Part shown: positions 16,466-23,731 of the stretch, piece by piece
Numbering within the stretch: the first letter of the stretch is position 1
How the letters are laid out: every line of letters starts with the position of its first letter
Assembly: GCF_017873215.1 (NCBI RefSeq)
Contig: NZ_JAGGKA010000029.1
Coordinates: 1 to 36,271 of the forward strand
DNA: 36,271 nt
Source: Clostridium tetanomorphum
GTDB lineage: Bacteria; Bacillota; Clostridia; Clostridiales; Clostridiaceae
Direction: 5' to 3'
Made by a program: the position numbers and the translations under genes
The notes under the pieces: model-generated
Seen by the model: only the letters and a program-made list of their open reading frames with translations
Told to the model about the DNA's origin: nothing
Databases searched by the model: none

Positions 16466-17905
16466 TTAAATATTCTCTTTATTTTTGCCGCCAATTAATA
16501 AACTAGATTCTCCTCCAAACTTAGTTATTTCATCTGGTGCCTTATTTAATTCTCTTGAAAGAATATCCATAATTCTTGGAGTGCAGAAACCAGCTTGACA
16601 TCTCCCTGCTCCTGCTCTAGTTCTTCTTTTAATTCCATCCATATCCCTTGCACCTAAAGGTCTTCTAATAGCATCAATAATCTCTGCCTCAGTTACAGTT
16701 TCACATCTACATATAATTTTACCATAGGAAGGGTTTTCTTTTATAAGTTTCTTTCTTTCTTCATTATTCAAATGAGCAAATTTTTTTATTCCATTTCTTA
16801 CTGGATTAAAACTAAGATTTTCTTCAGGAGATAATTTATCTACAATTATTTCTCTTATCATTTCTCCAATTGCAGGTGCACTAGTTAATCCTGGTGACTC
16901 TATAGCCGCTGCATTAATAAAGTTTTTAGAATCACTAACTTCACCAATTATAAAATCTCCTGTATCTCCGTGAGCCCTAAGTCCTGAAAAAGATGTTATA
17001 ATCTGAGAAGTTGGTACTTCTTTTATGCTTAGTTTAGCCTTATTTAATATAAAATCTAGTGCTTCCCCTTTTGTAGTAAAATCATTTTTTTCTTCAATAT
17101 CCTCTGCATTTGGTCCTATTAATAAATTTCCATCTACTGTTGGGGTTACTAGAACTCCCTTACCTAGTTTGGTTGGTAATTGAAACAAAGTTCTAGTAGT
17201 TAAATTTCCAACCACCTTATCAAATAAGCAATATTCACCTTTTCTTGGAATTATTTTTATCTTATTATTGCTTACCATATTATTTAAATCATCTGCAAAA
17301 ACTCCTGTCGCATTTACTATTATATTTGTTTCAAAATCTCCATTATTAGTTTTTATAGTATATTTATCTTCTAATTTTTTTATTTCTTTAACTTCTGTAT
17401 TTAACTTAAATTCCACTCCGTTAGTATATGCATTCTCTGCAAAAGCTACAGTTACTTCAAAAGGACAAGTTATTCCTCCAGTAGGCAAATATAGAGCTGC
17501 CACTACTAAATCTGATAAATTGGGCTCCATTTTCAAAGCTTCTTCTCTGGTCAAAATCTTCATATTGGGAACCCCATTCTTTTCTCCTTGTTCTTTTAAA
17601 AACAATAATTTGTCCATATCGTTTTCATCAAAACACAATACGAAAGAACCATTTCTTTGAAATTTAAAATCTAACTCTTTAGAAAGCTCTTCATACATAG
17701 CATTTCCTCTAACATTTAATTTAGCCTTTAACGTACCCGGAATAGGATCTTCACCAGCATGCACTATAGCACTATTAGCTTTAGAAGTTCCCATTCCTAT
17801 ATCATTGTCTTTTTCTAGTACACAAACCTTCAATTTATATCTAGATAACTCCCTAGCAATAGCACAACCTGTAACACCAGCCCCTACAATTATAACATCA
17901 TACAT
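16466..17905 (-). CDS. GlpA-like FAD-dependent dehydrogenase with C-terminal BFD-type [2Fe-2S] domain
   Basis: 479 residues from the chosen start. The N-terminal FAD fold is YDVIIVGAGVTGCAIARELSR, and the DAO domain runs to about residue 370. The C-terminus has CRCETVTEAEI and then GRCQAGFC, the four-cysteine BFD-like [2Fe-2S] domain found in anaerobic glycerol-3-phosphate dehydrogenase GlpA. The likely reaction is oxidation of glycerol-3-phosphate to dihydroxyacetone phosphate. A 2-hydroxyacid substrate is an alternative, because no glpK or glpF is nearby. The longest frame starts with TTG 17944 inside the leader hairpin. ATG 17905 with AAGGGGGG at 17913-17920 is the real start. A leader terminator precedes it. 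Confidence 0.82.
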   Translation of the reverse strand: MYDVIIVGAGVTGCAIARELSRYKLKVCVLEKDNDIGMGTSKANSAIVHAGEDPIPGTLKAKLNVRGNAMYEELSKELDFKFQRNGSFVLCFDENDMDKLLFLKEQGEKNGVPNMKILTREEALKMEPNLSDLVVAALYLPTGGITCPFEVTVAFAENAYTNGVEFKLNTEVKEIKKLEDKYTIKTNNGDFETNIIVNATGVFADDLNNMVSNNKIKIIPRKGEYCLFDKVVGNLTTRTLFQLPTKLGKGVLVTPTVDGNLLIGPNAEDIEEKNDFTTKGEALDFILNKAKLSIKEVPTSQIITSFSGLRAHGDTGDFIIGEVSDSKNFINAAAIESPGLTSAPAIGEMIREIIVDKLSPEENLSFNPVRNGIKKFAHLNNEERKKLIKENPSYGKIICRCETVTEAEIIDAIRRPLGARDMDGIKRRTRAGAGRCQAGFCTPRIMDILSRELNKAPDEITKFGGESSLLIGGKNKENI

Positions 17906-17921
17906 AAAAATTACCCCCCTT

Positions 17922-17977
17922 ATAAAAAATGAAAAAGAGCACAAATTTAAGGCAATTTCACCTTAAAATTTGGCTCT
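17922..17977 (-). promoter_or_regulatory. Leader terminator (possible attenuator) of the GlpA-like operon
   Basis: On the minus strand the arm AGAGCCAAATTTTAAGG (17961-17977) pairs with 17936-17952, with one bulge/mismatch area and an 8-base loop. A T-rich tract follows at 17922-17935. The hairpin lies inside the leader, between the promoter (18014-18042) and the start codon (17905), so it would stop transcription before the operon unless overridden. In Bacillus the glp genes are controlled by such a leader terminator through GlpP. The same mechanism is a reasonable guess here. Confidence 0.65.
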
Positions 17978-18013
17978 CTTATACTCCGCCTAAACATATT
18001 TAATTTTAACTAT

Positions 18014-18042
18014 ATTTTACCATCTTAATAAATTAATTTCAA
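18014..18042 (-). promoter_or_regulatory. Sigma-A promoter of the GlpA-like operon
   Basis: On the minus strand there is TTGAAA (18037-18042), a 17-base spacer, and TAAAAT (18014-18019). The predicted leader is about 100 nt. The rest of the 306-base gap (18043-18211) before the L,D-transpeptidase gene is AT-rich, and I see no convincing element there apart from that gene's ribosome site. Confidence 0.7.
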
Positions 18043-18211
18043 GCAAAAACCTATTTATATAAAAAATCCAATTAATGTTATTAAATTTAAAATTTACACA
18101 TAAAATCATAATAACTTTTAATGTTTATTAGTGTCATCTTAAATATAATATTCGTATATTAATATAGATATATAAATTTTCATATGCTGCCTAGGGAAAG
18201 GGGGACTAGTA

Positions 18212-19150
18212 ATGTCAAAAAAATTTTTCATATACTTAACATCTATAATATTATCACTAATATTATGTTTTTATATCCCATTTAAAATAAGCTATAAGAA
18301 ATTTTCTAAAAGCGCTTTAACGGAAAATAAAAACCAATCTCTTTTAGTTAGTCCTACTTTAGATAAAATTAATAAAGTTGAAGAAAATAAGAAAAATACT
18401 TCTAGCGAAAAATCTGATAAAGGCAAGCTTAACGAAGAGAATATTATAAAAAGCAATGATAATGCAGATGAAACATCCAAAGAAACTAACAATATTAAAA
18501 AGGAAAATATTTATAATTACAAAAATTATTTTGAAAAATTAAAAGAACTAGGTTTTTATACAGGAGAGTTTAAAAATGAAGATATTGATTTCAGAAATGC
18601 CGTACTTAGATTTCAGAGTTCTCAAAATATAACTGTAGATGGCATAATTGGGCCTAAGACAAAAACTCTTCTTATGGACGAAAAAAAAGAAATATCAGAT
18701 ACTTTACCTCAAGACTTTCCTGATGAATATGCAATTGTAATAAATAAAGATACTAGAATACTTACAGTATATAAAAATAAAAATATATATAAAAAATATC
18801 CTATAGCTGCTGGAAGAGACCCTTCTTATACACCTGAAGGTAAATTTACAATAGTTTCAAAGATAATTAATCCTTCCTGGTATAATTCAAAAACAGACAA
18901 AGTTATAGCTGGAGGAATTCCTGAAAACCCATTAGGGAAAAGGTGGCTTGGATTATCTCTAAAAGGTGGTTCCATATATGGAATCCACGGAAATAATACC
19001 CCATGGTCAATAGGAACCAATGCTTCTTCTGGATGCGTTCGTATGATAAATGATGATGTAGAAAAATTATTTGATTATATACCAATTAATTCTGCTGTAT
19101 GGATTGGTAATACGAAAAAATTAAATTCTTGGAGAGTTATACAAAAATAG
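18212..19150 (+). CDS. L,D-transpeptidase (YkuD) with peptidoglycan-binding domain
   Basis: 312 residues. One membrane helix or uncleaved signal spans about residues 5-25. A serine/lysine/asparagine-rich spacer follows to about 105. A PG_binding_1 domain comes next (about 108-155, ending in VDGIIGPKTKTLLM), then the YkuD catalytic domain (about 170-302). The active site reads GIHGNNTP and then NASSGCVRM, with the catalytic histidine and cysteine in place. It would make 3-3 crosslinks or attach proteins in the cell wall outside the membrane. The start has GGGAAAGGGGG upstream. The stop codon is immediately followed by the left end of the IS3 element, so any original terminator has been displaced. 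Confidence 0.93.
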   Translation: MSKKFFIYLTSIILSLILCFYIPFKISYKKFSKSALTENKNQSLLVSPTLDKINKVEENKKNTSSEKSDKGKLNEENIIKSNDNADETSKETNNIKKENIYNYKNYFEKLKELGFYTGEFKNEDIDFRNAVLRFQSSQNITVDGIIGPKTKTLLMDEKKEISDTLPQDFPDEYAIVINKDTRILTVYKNKNIYKKYPIAAGRDPSYTPEGKFTIVSKIINPSWYNSKTDKVIAGGIPENPLGKRWLGLSLKGGSIYGIHGNNTPWSIGTNASSGCVRMINDDVEKLFDYIPINSAVWIGNTKKLNSWRVIQK

Positions 19151-19151
19151 G

Positions 19152-19172
19152 GGCTGTCGCACTATAAAATGG
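19152..19172 (+). repeat. Left terminal inverted repeat of IS
   Basis: GGCTGTCGCA, then three unmatched bases, then TAAAATGG. It matches the right end at 18 of 21 positions. The outer flank is also weakly complementary (A/G-rich left, T/C-rich right), which blurs the exact boundary. Confidence 0.85.
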
Positions 19173-19204
19173 TCCCCGTGTCAAGGACAATTTGAAAAAG
19201 AGTG

Positions 19205-20530
19205 CTATGCACTTAAAAGATGATTCCTGTATTGTTCAGGAGTCATCTTTTTTAAATTCCATTGATATCTATCTTGATTGTAGTAGCTCATATAATCATC
19301 AATAAGTAAAGATACTTCTTCGTATGTTTGGCATGATTTTAGGTCGATTTCATCTTTCATATGCCCAAAAAAAGATTCTTGTGGAGCGTTATCCCAACAG
19401 TTACCTTTTCTTGACATAGATTGGCATACATTCAAATCCTTTAGCATCTTTTTATATTCTGAGCTAGTATAATGGCAACCTTGATTCGAATGTACAATTG
19501 TATTCTCTGTAAATAGTGTAGTACTATGATTGATTTTCTTGAAAGTATTTATTACAAGTTGAGTATCTATGTATTGAGACAGATTGTAAGCAATAATCTC
19601 GTTTGTGCATGAGTCTTTTATCGTTGATAAATAAGCTGTTTTTCCTTTTCCATATTTCAAGTAAGTTATATCAGTTAATAATACCTTTCTAGGTATTGAT
19701 TGTTTAAAGTTTCTATTCAAAATATTTTCGACTTTATGATATTCTTGATTTATTCTTTGCATTTTTTTATAAGGATTTCTTTTCCTAATCGGACAGATGA
19801 TATTATACTTGCGCATAATGCGTTGAATTCGTTTTCTATTGAAGTTTATATCAAATTTTCCCTTTAACGTCATTTTAATGCTTCTAGATCCTTTTTTATA
19901 TCCACGATAATTAAAAGCCATCAAAATTATATCTCTAGAATTTTCATCACTTTTTTCACGCTCTTTACGTTTATCTGCTGATGTAATGTAATTATAATAC
20001 CCTGAACGGGATACTCCGGAGCATTTACATAAATAAGACACTACATTTTTAAGTTTATGCTTTTTAATAGTATTTTGAATTAGTTCAAAAATCTCAGATA
20101 CTCGTAACCTTTTATTTTTCTCTATCAGCCTTCTTTCTTTCAAGTCTATTTTTTTTAATAATTCTACCTCAGCTTCTAACAGTTTTATCCTTGCTTTTTG
20201 TTTTTTTATTAAATATTCTTGAGACAACTCTTTCAAAGATGTTGTTCTTAAGTTTGCTTTTCTATAGTCTTTCAAACCCTCCCAACTATTTTCAGCATAA
20301 TCTTTCTTCCATCTAGAAGCAGCACGCTCAATTCGTTTGTACCCTATCATATCTTTATTGAATCCTGCACTTTCAAATATTCTTGTGGGACTTTTTCCTG
20401 ATAAGTACTCTCTAATAAAATGAACTTTAAATTCATCTGTATATGTAATAGATTTTTCACTAGCATGTTTCACATAATGATTTTTATTTAGAATTAAAAT
20501 CTCTACTTCAGTAAATATTTTTTTGCTCAT
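19205..20530 (-). CDS. IS3-family transposase, single frame, DDE motif mutated
   Basis: 441 residues from the chosen start. The N-terminal third has helix-turn-helix segments (TYTDEFKVHFIREYLSGKSP) and a leucine-rich helix, equal to OrfA. The rest is the OrfB-type rve integrase, joined in one frame without the usual frameshift. The catalytic triad should be D287 (TDITYL), position 349 and E385 (NAPQESF), with 35 residues between the last two as in the family. Position 349 is asparagine (HSNQG instead of HSDQG; codon 19484-19486 is AAT where GAT is expected). ATG 20530 with GGAGG at 20539-20543 is preferred over ATG 20545. Confidence 0.9.
   Translation of the reverse strand: MSKKIFTEVEILILNKNHYVKHASEKSITYTDEFKVHFIREYLSGKSPTRIFESAGFNKDMIGYKRIERAASRWKKDYAENSWEGLKDYRKANLRTTSLKELSQEYLIKKQKARIKLLEAEVELLKKIDLKERRLIEKNKRLRVSEIFELIQNTIKKHKLKNVVSYLCKCSGVSRSGYYNYITSADKRKEREKSDENSRDIILMAFNYRGYKKGSRSIKMTLKGKFDINFNRKRIQRIMRKYNIICPIRKRNPYKKMQRINQEYHKVENILNRNFKQSIPRKVLLTDITYLKYGKGKTAYLSTIKDSCTNEIIAYNLSQYIDTQLVINTFKKINHSTTLFTENTIVHSNQGCHYTSSEYKKMLKDLNVCQSMSRKGNCWDNAPQESFFGHMKDEIDLKSCQTYEEVSLLIDDYMSYYNQDRYQWNLKKMTPEQYRNHLLSA
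19215..19253 (+). terminator. Plus-strand terminator inside left end of IS
   Basis: The arms 19215-19229 and 19237-19251 form a 15-bp stem with one G-U pair and a 7-base loop, followed by T on the plus strand. It lies within the last codons of the transposase gene. It would stop transcripts arriving from the L,D-transpeptidase gene. Confidence 0.7.
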
Positions 20531-20563
20531 ATATAATTCCTCCAATAATGCTTTTAATTATAC

Positions 20564-20618
20564 AAAAAAAGAACCTATATGAATAGACTCTTTTTACTTA
20601 TGTCCATTCTATAGGTTC
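20564..20618 (-). terminator. Minus-strand terminator inside right end of IS
   Basis: The arms 20571-20588 and 20602-20618 pair with one bulge and one mismatch. Seven T follow on the minus strand (20564-20570). It lies between the right inverted repeat and the transposase start. It would stop transcripts arriving from the amidase gene and shield the transposase from readthrough. Confidence 0.75.
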
Positions 20619-20638
20619 CATTTTACTATGCGACAGCC
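20618..20638 (-). repeat. Right terminal inverted repeat of IS
   Basis: Its reverse complement reads GGCTGTCGCA, three bases, then TAAAATGG, matching the left end at 18 of 21 positions. Confidence 0.85.
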
Positions 20639-20645
20639 TCTTTTT

Positions 20646-21434
20646 TTATTTTTCTGGAATTTCTATAACTATTTGTTTTTCTACAATTGCTTGTCCATTT
20701 TTATTATATCCTTTAACTTTTATTTTGTATTTAGCTCCTTTTGAAAAAGTATATCCTCCATTTCTTTTAGTTACTACTTTACTTGTATTTTTGAACAATT
20801 TGCTATAATTATTATTTGGTGGAACTATATCAAATGCCCAGCTTGCTCCCTTGTCATTATCTACCCATGCAAAAATTCTTACTATATCAGTAGAATAATC
20901 TTTAATAATTAGATTTACCCCAGTTATTCCTCCTCTATAAGAGGCATATGCTCCACCATCTATAGTAATAAAACTATTAATTGAAGCAGTTTTTTCTGAT
21001 AAAACTGATTTTTTGATTTCTTCTAGTGGATATTTTTTCCCTGGGCAATTAGAACTTCCCACTTCTCTATGGCCATATATCTTATTAATTTTATATTTAT
21101 CACACAAATATTTGCATAGCTCTATAATAGCCTTTTTTTGTATTTCTGGCATTATTTCTGCCATATAAGAGCCTTCTGCACATATTCCTAAACTGTTTTT
21201 ATTAAATCCAGTCACATGGGCACCAATAGCATTATCTGGTCTTCCTCTATATATGAAACCATTTTTTCTAACAAAATAATGATATCCACATCCTGACCAT
21301 CCCTTATTCAAATGCCATTGGTGTATATCTTCTATAGTACAATTTGAAGCTTCTGCATGATGAAGAACTATAGATTTTGGATTATTGCCATAGGATAAAT
21401 TTTTAAAACTTAGATTAGCTCCATTTATATTCAT
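20646..21434 (-). CDS. N-acetylmuramoyl-L-alanine amidase (Amidase_2/PGRP type)
   Basis: 262 residues from the chosen start. The N-terminal domain (about 10-145) has the zinc ligands of the T7-lysozyme/AmpD family: IVLHHAEA near residue 25, YHYFVRKNG, GHREVGSSNCPGKKYP near residue 123. It cleaves the bond between muramic acid and L-alanine in peptidoglycan. The C-terminal 110 residues are beta-rich (IDGGAYASYRGGITGVNL and onward) and I do not recognise them; they may bind wall polymers. There is no signal peptide and no holin gene nearby. ATG 21434 is preferred over 21443, because TAGGAG lies at 21445-21450. It is divergent from the coat genes. Confidence 0.88.
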   Translation of the reverse strand: MNINGANLSFKNLSYGNNPKSIVLHHAEASNCTIEDIHQWHLNKGWSGCGYHYFVRKNGFIYRGRPDNAIGAHVTGFNKNSLGICAEGSYMAEIMPEIQKKAIIELCKYLCDKYKINKIYGHREVGSSNCPGKKYPLEEIKKSVLSEKTASINSFITIDGGAYASYRGGITGVNLIIKDYSTDIVRIFAWVDNDKGASWAFDIVPPNNNYSKLFKNTSKVVTKRNGGYTFSKGAKYKIKVKGYNKNGQAIVEKQIVIEIPEK

Positions 21435-21585
21435 ATAAATCATCTCCTACTATTTAGTATGAAATAACAGAACCATTTGTCATTCTTTCTTATACAATTG
21501 TAGATATTTACTTTAATTTTTATTAGAATAATTTTTAATCTTTTATCTAATAATATTATTAAAATATGATTTAAGAGGTGATTTA

Positions 21586-21771
21586 ATGTCAAATTTAAAT
21601 TTACTAGAGTTACAAAATCTTCGTCATCTTATTGGGGCGCATGAAACAATAGCAAATAAATTAGATGCTTATGCTAACCAATGTAGTGATCAACAAATAG
21701 TTCAAATGCTTCAAACTGATGCTCAAGATTCAAGAAATAGTAAACAAAAATTAATGTCATTTTTAAAATAG
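21586..21771 (+). CDS. Small CotF-related spore coat protein (first of pair)
   Basis: 61 residues, glutamine/asparagine-rich and predicted to be helical: ELQNLRHLIGAHETIANKLD and then CSDQQIVQMLQTDAQDS. It resembles the first helical half of CotF-family proteins. The downstream gene begins 12 bp later and looks like the second half. Expression in the mother cell during sporulation is expected from the family. I did not find a convincing SigE or SigK promoter. The ribosome site is AAGAGGTGA. Confidence 0.7.
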   Translation: MSNLNLLELQNLRHLIGAHETIANKLDAYANQCSDQQIVQMLQTDAQDSRNSKQKLMSFLK

Positions 21772-21782
21772 GAGGTTATGAA

Positions 21783-22031
21783 ATGAACGAAAAGGATATA
21801 ATGAATGATTATCTAACTATGATTAATAGCAGTTTATCAACTTATGCTAATATAATAGCACAAACTGATAATCAAAGCTTACGTCAACAACTTCAGCAAA
21901 TGAGGAATCAAGACGAAACTCGTCAATATAAGATTTATGAAATTGCTAAACAAAAAGGTTATTACAAACCTGCTCAATCAGCAACTGAAACTGAAATAAA
22001 TACAGTAAAATCAGAATTGACTACTCAATAA
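21783..22031 (+). CDS. Coat F domain spore coat protein (second of pair)
   Basis: 82 residues. LTMINSSLSTYANIIAQTDN, then RQQLQQMRNQDETRQYKIYE and KQKGYY match the Coat F domain, whose end typically reads KGWY or KGYY. The C-terminal 20 residues are a loose polar tail. GGAGG precedes the start, within the short gap after the previous gene, so the two are one operon. A terminator follows at 22091-22123. Confidence 0.8.
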   Translation: MNEKDIMNDYLTMINSSLSTYANIIAQTDNQSLRQQLQQMRNQDETRQYKIYEIAKQKGYYKPAQSATETEINTVKSELTTQ

Positions 22032-22090
22032 TAATGTAATTTATCAATATAAATAGATATTATATTGGATTTAAAATAGTATCATAATAT

Positions 22091-22123
22091 AAAAGCTAGT
22101 AATGAAAAACATTACTAGCTTTT
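22091..22123 (+). terminator. Terminator after coat protein pair
   Basis: Perfect 14-bp stem AAAAGCTAGTAATG (22091-22104) with 22110-22123, a 5-base A loop and T residues at the end. Confidence 0.85.
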
Positions 22124-22253
22124 ATAAATTTATTTACTTAAATTTATTGCTGAGAATTATTCATAGAAAAATAGTGATTCTTAATCATATTCTTTTGGAA
22201 GATAACCAAAAGACAATCAAATTCTTAAAAACCACTTAACATAATATTATAAT

Positions 22254-22284
22254 ACAAAAACCAGTAACCTTTAAGATTACTGGC
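22254..22284 (-). terminator. Terminator after tRNA-Trp
   Basis: The arms CCAGTAA (22261-22267) and TTACTGG (22277-22283) pair perfectly. On the minus strand TTTTTG follows. It lies 10 bp past the encoded CCA end of the tRNA. Confidence 0.8.
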
Positions 22285-22292
22285 TTTTCTTC

Positions 22293-22368
22293 TGGCAGGG
22301 GCAGTAGGAATCGAACCCACAACCAACGGTTTTGGAGACCGCTACTCTACCAATTGAGCTATACCCCT
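22293..22368 (-). tRNA. tRNA-Trp (anticodon CCA)
   Basis: A 76-nt cloverleaf with encoded CCA (complement of 22293-22295) and discriminator G. The acceptor stem AGGGGTA/TGCCCCT has one G-U pair. The anticodon stem GCGGT/ACCGT flanks the loop CTCCAAA with anticodon CCA (complement of 22333-22335). The T arm has GGTTCGATTCC. It stands alone with its own promoter and terminator. Confidence 0.97.
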
Positions 22369-22382
22369 TCACAACGATTTTA

Positions 22383-22411
22383 ATTATAGCATAGTATATT
22401 ATAGTCGTCAA
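22383..22411 (-). promoter_or_regulatory. Sigma-A promoter of tRNA-Trp
   Basis: On the minus strand there is TTGACG (22406-22411), a 17-base spacer ending in TGC (extended -10), and TATAAT (22383-22388). Transcription would start about 8 nt before the mature tRNA. A near-consensus promoter is expected for a tRNA gene. Confidence 0.85.
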
Positions 22412-22430
22412 CTATTTTTTACTCTCTAAT

Positions 22431-22811
22431 TCATCTTAACTTTGATCCACAATGAGGACAATATTGAAAAGCTCTATCTACTGTGGACTTACAATTATAA
22501 CAAACTATTTCCCCGGAATTAGAGTTGTTATAAACTTCTCTTAATGAATGCTCTGGTACATTAACATTCTTTCCATTTTCTATTTCTTGTCCAAGCTCCA
22601 CAGGTATTTGAAAAACAGAATTACAACATCTTGAAATTAAAAAATATCTTTTATTCCATTTAAAAATAGGAATTAAAAAAAAATGAAAAATTGTATATAC
22701 CTTTATTAACTCGTAAGTAGACATACTTCCACAAGCTTTACATATTATATTTTGAATAAACTTAATACTTTTTTTTCTTTCTTCTATGCCAAATATACCA
22801 AAGAAAAACAT
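22431..22811 (-). CDS. Zinc-ribbon protein of unknown function
   Basis: 126 residues. An N-terminal hydrophobic start (FFFGIFGI) leads to CKACGS, a hydrophobic middle (TIFHFFLIPIF), SRCCN, and a C-terminal zinc ribbon with CYNCKS and CPHCGSKL. Eight cysteines could bind two zinc ions. The middle stretch is too short and mixed to be certain of a membrane helix. It lies 14 bp after the bactofilin-like gene and is probably the third gene of that operon. The function is unknown. Confidence 0.7.
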   Translation of the reverse strand: MFFFGIFGIEERKKSIKFIQNIICKACGSMSTYELIKVYTIFHFFLIPIFKWNKRYFLISRCCNSVFQIPVELGQEIENGKNVNVPEHSLREVYNNSNSGEIVCYNCKSTVDRAFQYCPHCGSKLR

Positions 22812-22825
22812 ATTGCCTCCTTAAT

Positions 22826-23716
22826 TTAATCCCATTTGTCATCCCAATAATCTAAAGGCATATAACTTCCAAATCTACTTGTAAATACTATACCTATACA
22901 TAAAGGAATAATAAATATTCTCCAAAAAATACTTCCTAAATTGAAAACAGTTATACTTCTTATTAATTCTATTGTACCTACTCCAATAATTATACTTAAT
23001 GATTTAGAGATTTTATTTAAATTAAGTAAACTTCTTACTTTCTCCCCTAAATACAATGCCATTGATGCAAATCCAACTATAAACAATATATAGATCATAA
23101 TAACTAATACAGGAATTATTATAATTCCTGCTAAAGAAAGAATTAAGGCTACACTAATAAGAATTCCTAATAGTAAAACTATATATCCATATAATATATT
23201 TTTAAAAGTATTTCTAGGTATTGCCCTAGTTATATAATAAACCTTAATAGGCATAACTTTATAAATAAGTATTGAAAATAAAGTTAATATTATAAAAGAT
23301 AGTATTATGTTGTAATTATATGCTGCTCTCTTATTTCTAAAAAAACCTTTTATATCCCATTTAGGTAAATGCACATCCTTAATAATTTCACTAGTACTTC
23401 CTTTAACTACACTATTATAATTTAACGTTATAGTACCTGCTATGGAAGTAACATTTCCACTTACTTCTCCATTTATATATATATTTCCTGCTAAAGCAAC
23501 TACATTTCCATTTACTTTACCACTTACATATATGTCTCCACCTAGAGAAATTACATCTGAATTTTCAACTTCATCTTCTCCAATATATATTTTTTCTCCA
23601 AATTTAATAGTTCCTGTATTTATAAAATCCTTATCCTTAGCTTTTACAACTGAAGAAAATAAAATACTTAGTAAAAATACTAAAACTAAAGTTATAGTGG
23701 TACTCTTATTCTTCAC
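22826..23716 (-). CDS. Bactofilin-like membrane protein of unknown function
   Basis: 296 residues. A signal peptide or first helix (about 8-26) precedes a short repeat region (about 45-110) with DVISLGGDIYVSGKVNGNVV and two more units of the same beat (IYINGEVSGNVTSIAG), as in bactofilin/polymer-forming beta-helices. Four or more membrane helices follow from about residue 136 to 285. The export-plus-helix layout suggests the beta-helix faces outside. The start is GTG 23716. AGAGGGG at 23727-23733 fits it, and the only nearby ATG runs into a stop. The lipoprotein gene upstream ends 15 bp away. Confidence 0.75.
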   Translation of the reverse strand: MKNKSTTITLVLVFLLSILFSSVVKAKDKDFINTGTIKFGEKIYIGEDEVENSDVISLGGDIYVSGKVNGNVVALAGNIYINGEVSGNVTSIAGTITLNYNSVVKGSTSEIIKDVHLPKWDIKGFFRNKRAAYNYNIILSFIILTLFSILIYKVMPIKVYYITRAIPRNTFKNILYGYIVLLLGILISVALILSLAGIIIIPVLVIMIYILFIVGFASMALYLGEKVRSLLNLNKISKSLSIIIGVGTIELIRSITVFNLGSIFWRIFIIPLCIGIVFTSRFGSYMPLDYWDDKWD

Positions 23717-23731
23717 TACTTACCATCCCCT

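Larger units (their letters stand above)
19152..20638 (-). mobile_element. IS3-family insertion sequence (IS150-like group)
   Basis: About 1.49 kb, bounded by imperfect 21-bp inverted repeats (19152-19172 and 20618-20638, 18 of 21 matching) and carrying one transposase gene. The left repeat starts one base after the stop codon of the L,D-transpeptidase gene. The right repeat ends 7 bp before the stop codon of the amidase gene. I could not identify a target duplication. Each end carries a hairpin with a T run directed inward. The transposase has a substituted DDE residue, so the copy is probably not self-mobile. Confidence 0.88.

Noticed and set aside
17906-17944. N-terminal extension of the GlpA-like protein from TTG 17944
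   Set aside because: It would be encoded in the leader terminator, and the strong ribosome site lies inside it.
19140-20650. Target-site duplication around the IS
   Set aside because: The flanks are complementary to each other rather than repeated, so no direct duplication could be defined.
20646-22031. Prophage lysis module (amidase plus small genes)
   Set aside because: No holin, tail or integrase genes; the small genes match Coat F proteins, so this is more likely a sporulation locus.
22192-22212. Small hairpin CTTTTGG/CCAAAAG in the gap before the tRNA terminator
   Set aside because: Only 7 bp, no T run on either strand and no neighbouring gene end; likely chance.
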